From NCBI GenBank assembly GCA_910579745.1, contig CAJTVH010000003.1, positions 45,694 through 109,693 on the forward strand: a stretch of 64,000 bases of DNA. Direction: 5' to 3'. Below the pieces are notes generated by a model. It was given only the letters and a program-made list of their open reading frames with translations. It searched no databases and was not told where the DNA came from. The position numbers and the translations under genes were made by a program. Positions 61,812 to 64,000 of the stretch are shown here, piece after piece. Within the stretch, counting starts at the first letter, position 1, and every line of letters starts with the position of its first letter. The stretch is from an uncultured Clostridia bacterium (GTDB lineage Bacteria > Bacillota > Clostridia > Lachnospirales > CAG-274).

Positions 61812-62238
61812 TTAATTAATTCCTCCTTTAATTAACCTCCAACATTTCACAATAACTTATTCCACAATAAGCTATTTTATATCTACTTTTATTACAGCGA
61901 TTCCAAATCAAAGATTATAAATATTTTTATTTCATAAAAAACGCTTTAAAACCTCGGCATTATACAATGATTTTGCTTCATAATTTAAAACATTTCGAGT
62001 AAAATAATTTTTCTTCTCATTTATACCATAATCACTGTAAGCAATTAAACTTACCATAATTTATATTATATCAAAACTTTATAAAAATATATAGTAAAAT
62101 TGCAAAATATCTGTTAAAATATATATAAGTCTATAATATTATTAAATTTAAGGTCACCGATAACAATATTAATTTAATAAATATCTATTAATGATATAAT
62201 CGGAAAAACTCAATATATTTAAGAGGAATGATGTTAAA
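61812..62238. other. divergent region between GH28 gene and metA
   Basis: AT-rich, no gene. The metA promoter lies at its right end. I see no SAM riboswitch or T-box; the metA leader is only about 30 nt. Confidence 0.5.
62192..62200 (+). promoter_or_regulatory. metA promoter (extended -10)
   Basis: TGA-TATAAT; the -35 region is poor. Transcription would start near 62207, about 30 nt before the gene. Confidence 0.5.
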
Positions 62239-63144
62239 ATGCCAATTAAAGTACCTGATAATTTACCCGCGAAAGAAATATTAAATAAAGAAAACATATT
62301 TGTAATGGAAGAAAGCCGTGCCTTTCATCAGGATATAAGACCGCTTAAAATAGTCGTTTTAAACCTTATGCCAAAAAAACAAGAAACAGAAGTACAGCTT
62401 CTTCGTTTGTTAAGCAATAGCCCCTTGCAAGTTGACGTTACATTTCTTAGAATGGAAAGCCATATTTCAAAAAACACCTCAATGGACTATCTCTCAACTT
62501 TTTATAAAGTGTTCGCGGAAATAAAAAATAAAAAGATAGATGGAATGATTATAACAGGAGCTCCTATAGAGCATCTTGAATTTGAGCAGATAACCTATTG
62601 GGATGAGCTTTCAGAAATTATGGAATGGTCAAAAACAAATGTGACAAGCACATTACATATATGCTGGGGGGCACAAGCGGGTCTTTATTATCATTATAAA
62701 ATACCAAAATACAACCTTTCAAAAAAAATGTTCGGCGTTTTTGAGCATACAAGAGTTTACAAACATTATGACTTGCTCAGAGGTTTTGACGATGTTTTTT
62801 ATGTTCCCCACTCTCGTCACACGGAAGTACGTCGAGAAGATATAGAAAAGGTAAAAGGGCTTGAAATACTTTCCGAATCCACAGACTCCGGAATATATAT
62901 AGTCTCGGCAAAAAATGGAAAACAGTTTTTTGTGACAGGACATTCAGAATACGACTCAAATACGTTGAAAAATGAGTATTTGAGAGATATAAACAAAGGT
63001 TTGGATATAGAAGTGCCAAAAAATTACTTTAAAGACGACAATCCTGAAAATGAGCCCCTGGTTAAATGGAAATCTCACTCAAATTTGCTTTTTAGTAATT
63101 GGTTAAATTACTATGTATATCAAATAACTCCATATGAATTGTAA
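62239..63144 (+). CDS. metA: homoserine O-acetyltransferase (MetA type)
   Basis: A 301-residue enzyme that acylates homoserine in methionine synthesis. The class-I-amidotransferase-like fold carries the catalytic cysteine in LHICWGAQAGLYYHY (Cys142), and the His/Glu of the triad are in FFVTGHSEYDS. Residue 111 lies in TGAPIEHLEF and is Glu; in this family Glu here was shown to select acetyl-CoA while Gly selects succinyl-CoA (E. coli TGAPLG). So despite the 'succinyltransferase' family name, acetyl-CoA is expected. It stands alone with its own promoter and terminator. Confidence 0.94.
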   Translation: MPIKVPDNLPAKEILNKENIFVMEESRAFHQDIRPLKIVVLNLMPKKQETEVQLLRLLSNSPLQVDVTFLRMESHISKNTSMDYLSTFYKVFAEIKNKKIDGMIITGAPIEHLEFEQITYWDELSEIMEWSKTNVTSTLHICWGAQAGLYYHYKIPKYNLSKKMFGVFEHTRVYKHYDLLRGFDDVFYVPHSRHTEVRREDIEKVKGLEILSESTDSGIYIVSAKNGKQFFVTGHSEYDSNTLKNEYLRDINKGLDIEVPKNYFKDDNPENEPLVKWKSHSNLLFSNWLNYYVYQITPYEL

Positions 63145-63168
63145 CTTTAAAAAATATCGCTTAACATT

Positions 63169-63206
63169 AAAAAGATACCGTAATTTATTAACGGTATCTT
63201 TTTTTA
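63169..63206 (+). terminator. metA terminator
   Basis: AAAGATACCG pairs with CGGTATCTTT, followed by a T run, 25 bp after the stop. Confidence 0.85.
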
Positions 63207-63395
63207 CATGTTAGATGACTTAACGTGAGTTCTACCTCAATCATAATTTATAATTAAACGGATCTTTTCTATACTCTAAAAAAGGTAAACTCTCTAAAAA
63301 TACTCTCTAAACCTTACTTAAAAACCTCTATACAAAATTAAGTTTCGTTGGTGTTTTTTATCCAGATCACATTAACTTAAACAATTATGATTATT

Positions 63396-63540
63396 TAGGG
63401 AAACACCGCACAAAGGAAAATAAAAATAATTTTTCAAATTTAAAATTTCCGCTATCGTGTCATTTTTCAAGAAAAATAACACTAACACTCCAATTTTTTT
63501 AAAAAATTATTTTTATTTTCCTTTGTGCGGTATTTCCTTA
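63396..63540. repeat. MITE-like inverted-repeat element with possible target duplication
   Basis: 145 bp with terminal inverted repeats about 38 bp long (left TAGGGAAACACCGCACAAAG, right the complement of TAAGGAAATACCGCACAAAG, both continuing GAAAATAAAAATAATTTTT). The hexamer GATTAT flanks it at 63389-63394 and 63541-63546, as a target-site duplication might. The centre holds a small GTGTCATTTTT/AAAAATAACAC hairpin and no reading frame. Confidence 0.7.
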
Positions 63541-63562
63541 GATTATCCAACATCTTATTTAA

Positions 63563-63606
63563 AAAAGGCTGTATCAGCGGTTAAAAACCATTGATACAGC
63601 CTTTTG
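63563..63606 (-). terminator. terminator of the SLH protein gene
   Basis: Minus strand: AAAAGGCTGTATCA pairs with TGATACAGCCTTTT, then T run; about 50 bp after the stop. Confidence 0.85.
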
Positions 63607-63655
63607 CAAAACTATATTTCCATTAATTTCTAAAACAAAGCCCTTCAGAAATTAA

Positions 63656-64000
63656 CTAAAATTTCTTCCAAACCTCATAAAGAATTTTAGCGGCTTCCGC
63701 ACGGGTCAAACTGTTTTTAGGATTAATAGCGCCGTTGTTGCCGGCAATAATATTAGCTCCAACAAGCTTAGCCACACCGTCTTTAGCATAGTCGGAAATA
63801 TCAGCGGCGTCGTTGAATTTATCCAAATCAGCGCCTTCCAACTCAACACCCGCTAAATCAAGAGTTCTAGCGATGATAGTCATCACGTCTTGTCTTGAAA
63901 TATTAGCTGTAGCGCCAAATTCTGTTTCGCTTATACCTTTGACAAGTCCGTATTCTTTAGCGGCGGAAATAGCTCCGCTATAGTAATCGGAAGATTTTAC
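63656..64000 (-). CDS. S-layer homology (SLH) domain protein, C-terminal part (gene runs off the window)
   Basis: The frame stays open to the right edge, giving the last 115 codons. It contains the end of one SLH repeat (AISAAKEYGLVKGIS...ANISRQDVMTIIAR) and one complete repeat (FNDAADISDYAKDGVAKL and INPKNSLTRAEAAKILYEVW), followed by KF and a stop. SLH repeats hold surface proteins to the pyruvylated wall polymer, so this is likely a surface or S-layer protein whose N-terminal part, signal peptide and other domains lie beyond the window. Confidence 0.9.
   Translation of the reverse strand, partial: VKSSDYYSGAISAAKEYGLVKGISETEFGATANISRQDVMTIIARTLDLAGVELEGADLDKFNDAADISDYAKDGVAKLVGANIIAGNNGAINPKNSLTRAEAAKILYEVWKKF

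Noticed and set aside
62100..62238. SAM riboswitch or T-box before metA
   Set aside because: The predicted transcript leader is only about 30 nt and shows no terminator or conserved aptamer parts.
1..64000. CRISPR array, prophage, transposase gene or toxin-antitoxin pair
   Set aside because: I looked for regularly spaced repeats, integrase or transposase motifs and paired small genes and found none; the repeats present are dispersed fold-back elements.

Overview
The window is an AT-rich chromosomal segment of a spore-forming, low-GC anaerobic Firmicute, most likely class Clostridia (possibly Lachnospirales; the family cannot be fixed from this sequence). Evidence: Gram-positive PolC, the arginine kinase pair McsA/McsB with ClpC, BofA, a SPOCS-LysM coat-type protein, a GerMN protein, a trp T-box leader, S-layer homology repeats, and strong purine-rich ribosome binding sites with ATG, GTG and TTG starts.

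Layout. 1-7.7 kb: GNAT acetyltransferase, rhomboid protease, bofA and a YaaL-like gene, secG, aroC, tRNA-Arg(CCT), a composite palindrome array, a pnuC-type transporter behind a structured leader, and a YjbR-type protein. 7.8-15.7 kb: a tightly overlapped operon trpE-G-C-F-B-A-topB read leftward from a T-box promoter; trpD is absent. 15.8-28.7 kb: polC, ispG, rseP, dxr, cdsA, uppS, frr and pyrH in the usual order (all leftward), but with a decayed surface-protein gene between frr and uppS, and no rpsB-tsf upstream of pyrH. 29.7-34.4 kb: mcsA-mcsB-clpC driven by a distant promoter that overlaps a CIRCE-like HrcA operator, with no ctsR. 34.5-39.2 kb: zinc-ribbon protein, yaaR, tmk, SPOCS-LysM protein and mrp. 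39.3-42.3 kb: a LytTR regulator divergent from a small acidic lipoprotein, tRNA-Thr(GGT), corA with a small upstream reading frame. 42.2-49.7 kb: comEA, an OmpR-type response regulator, histidine kinase, GerMN protein, comEC and holA. 50.2-64 kb: D-Ala-D-Ala carboxypeptidase, uxaB-uxaA-uxaC, a glycosyltransferase, an iron-dependent alcohol dehydrogenase, a cytoplasmic GH28 enzyme, metA (acetyl-CoA type by its Glu111), and the C-terminal end of an SLH protein.

How the genes fit together. The isoprenoid and envelope genes (ispG, dxr, uppS, cdsA, rseP) supply undecaprenyl carriers and phospholipid precursors. aroC makes chorismate, which trpE uses. GH28 plus UxaC, UxaB and UxaA form a route from pectin oligomers to 2-keto-3-deoxygluconate. 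McsA/McsB/ClpC form a protein quality control module.

The most striking non-gene structure is a family of about 160-165 bp fold-back elements (six good copies and several degraded ones) with 5'-GTATCTGAAAACTA inverted termini. They lie in intergenic gaps throughout, including inside the heat-shock operon leader. Other short inverted-repeat elements, structured leaders and gene relics fill most remaining gaps. I did not find an obviously new multi-gene system: no CRISPR, phage, transposase gene or defence cluster is visible. The undescribed-looking material lies in the repeat families, leaders and regulatory layouts listed under findings.
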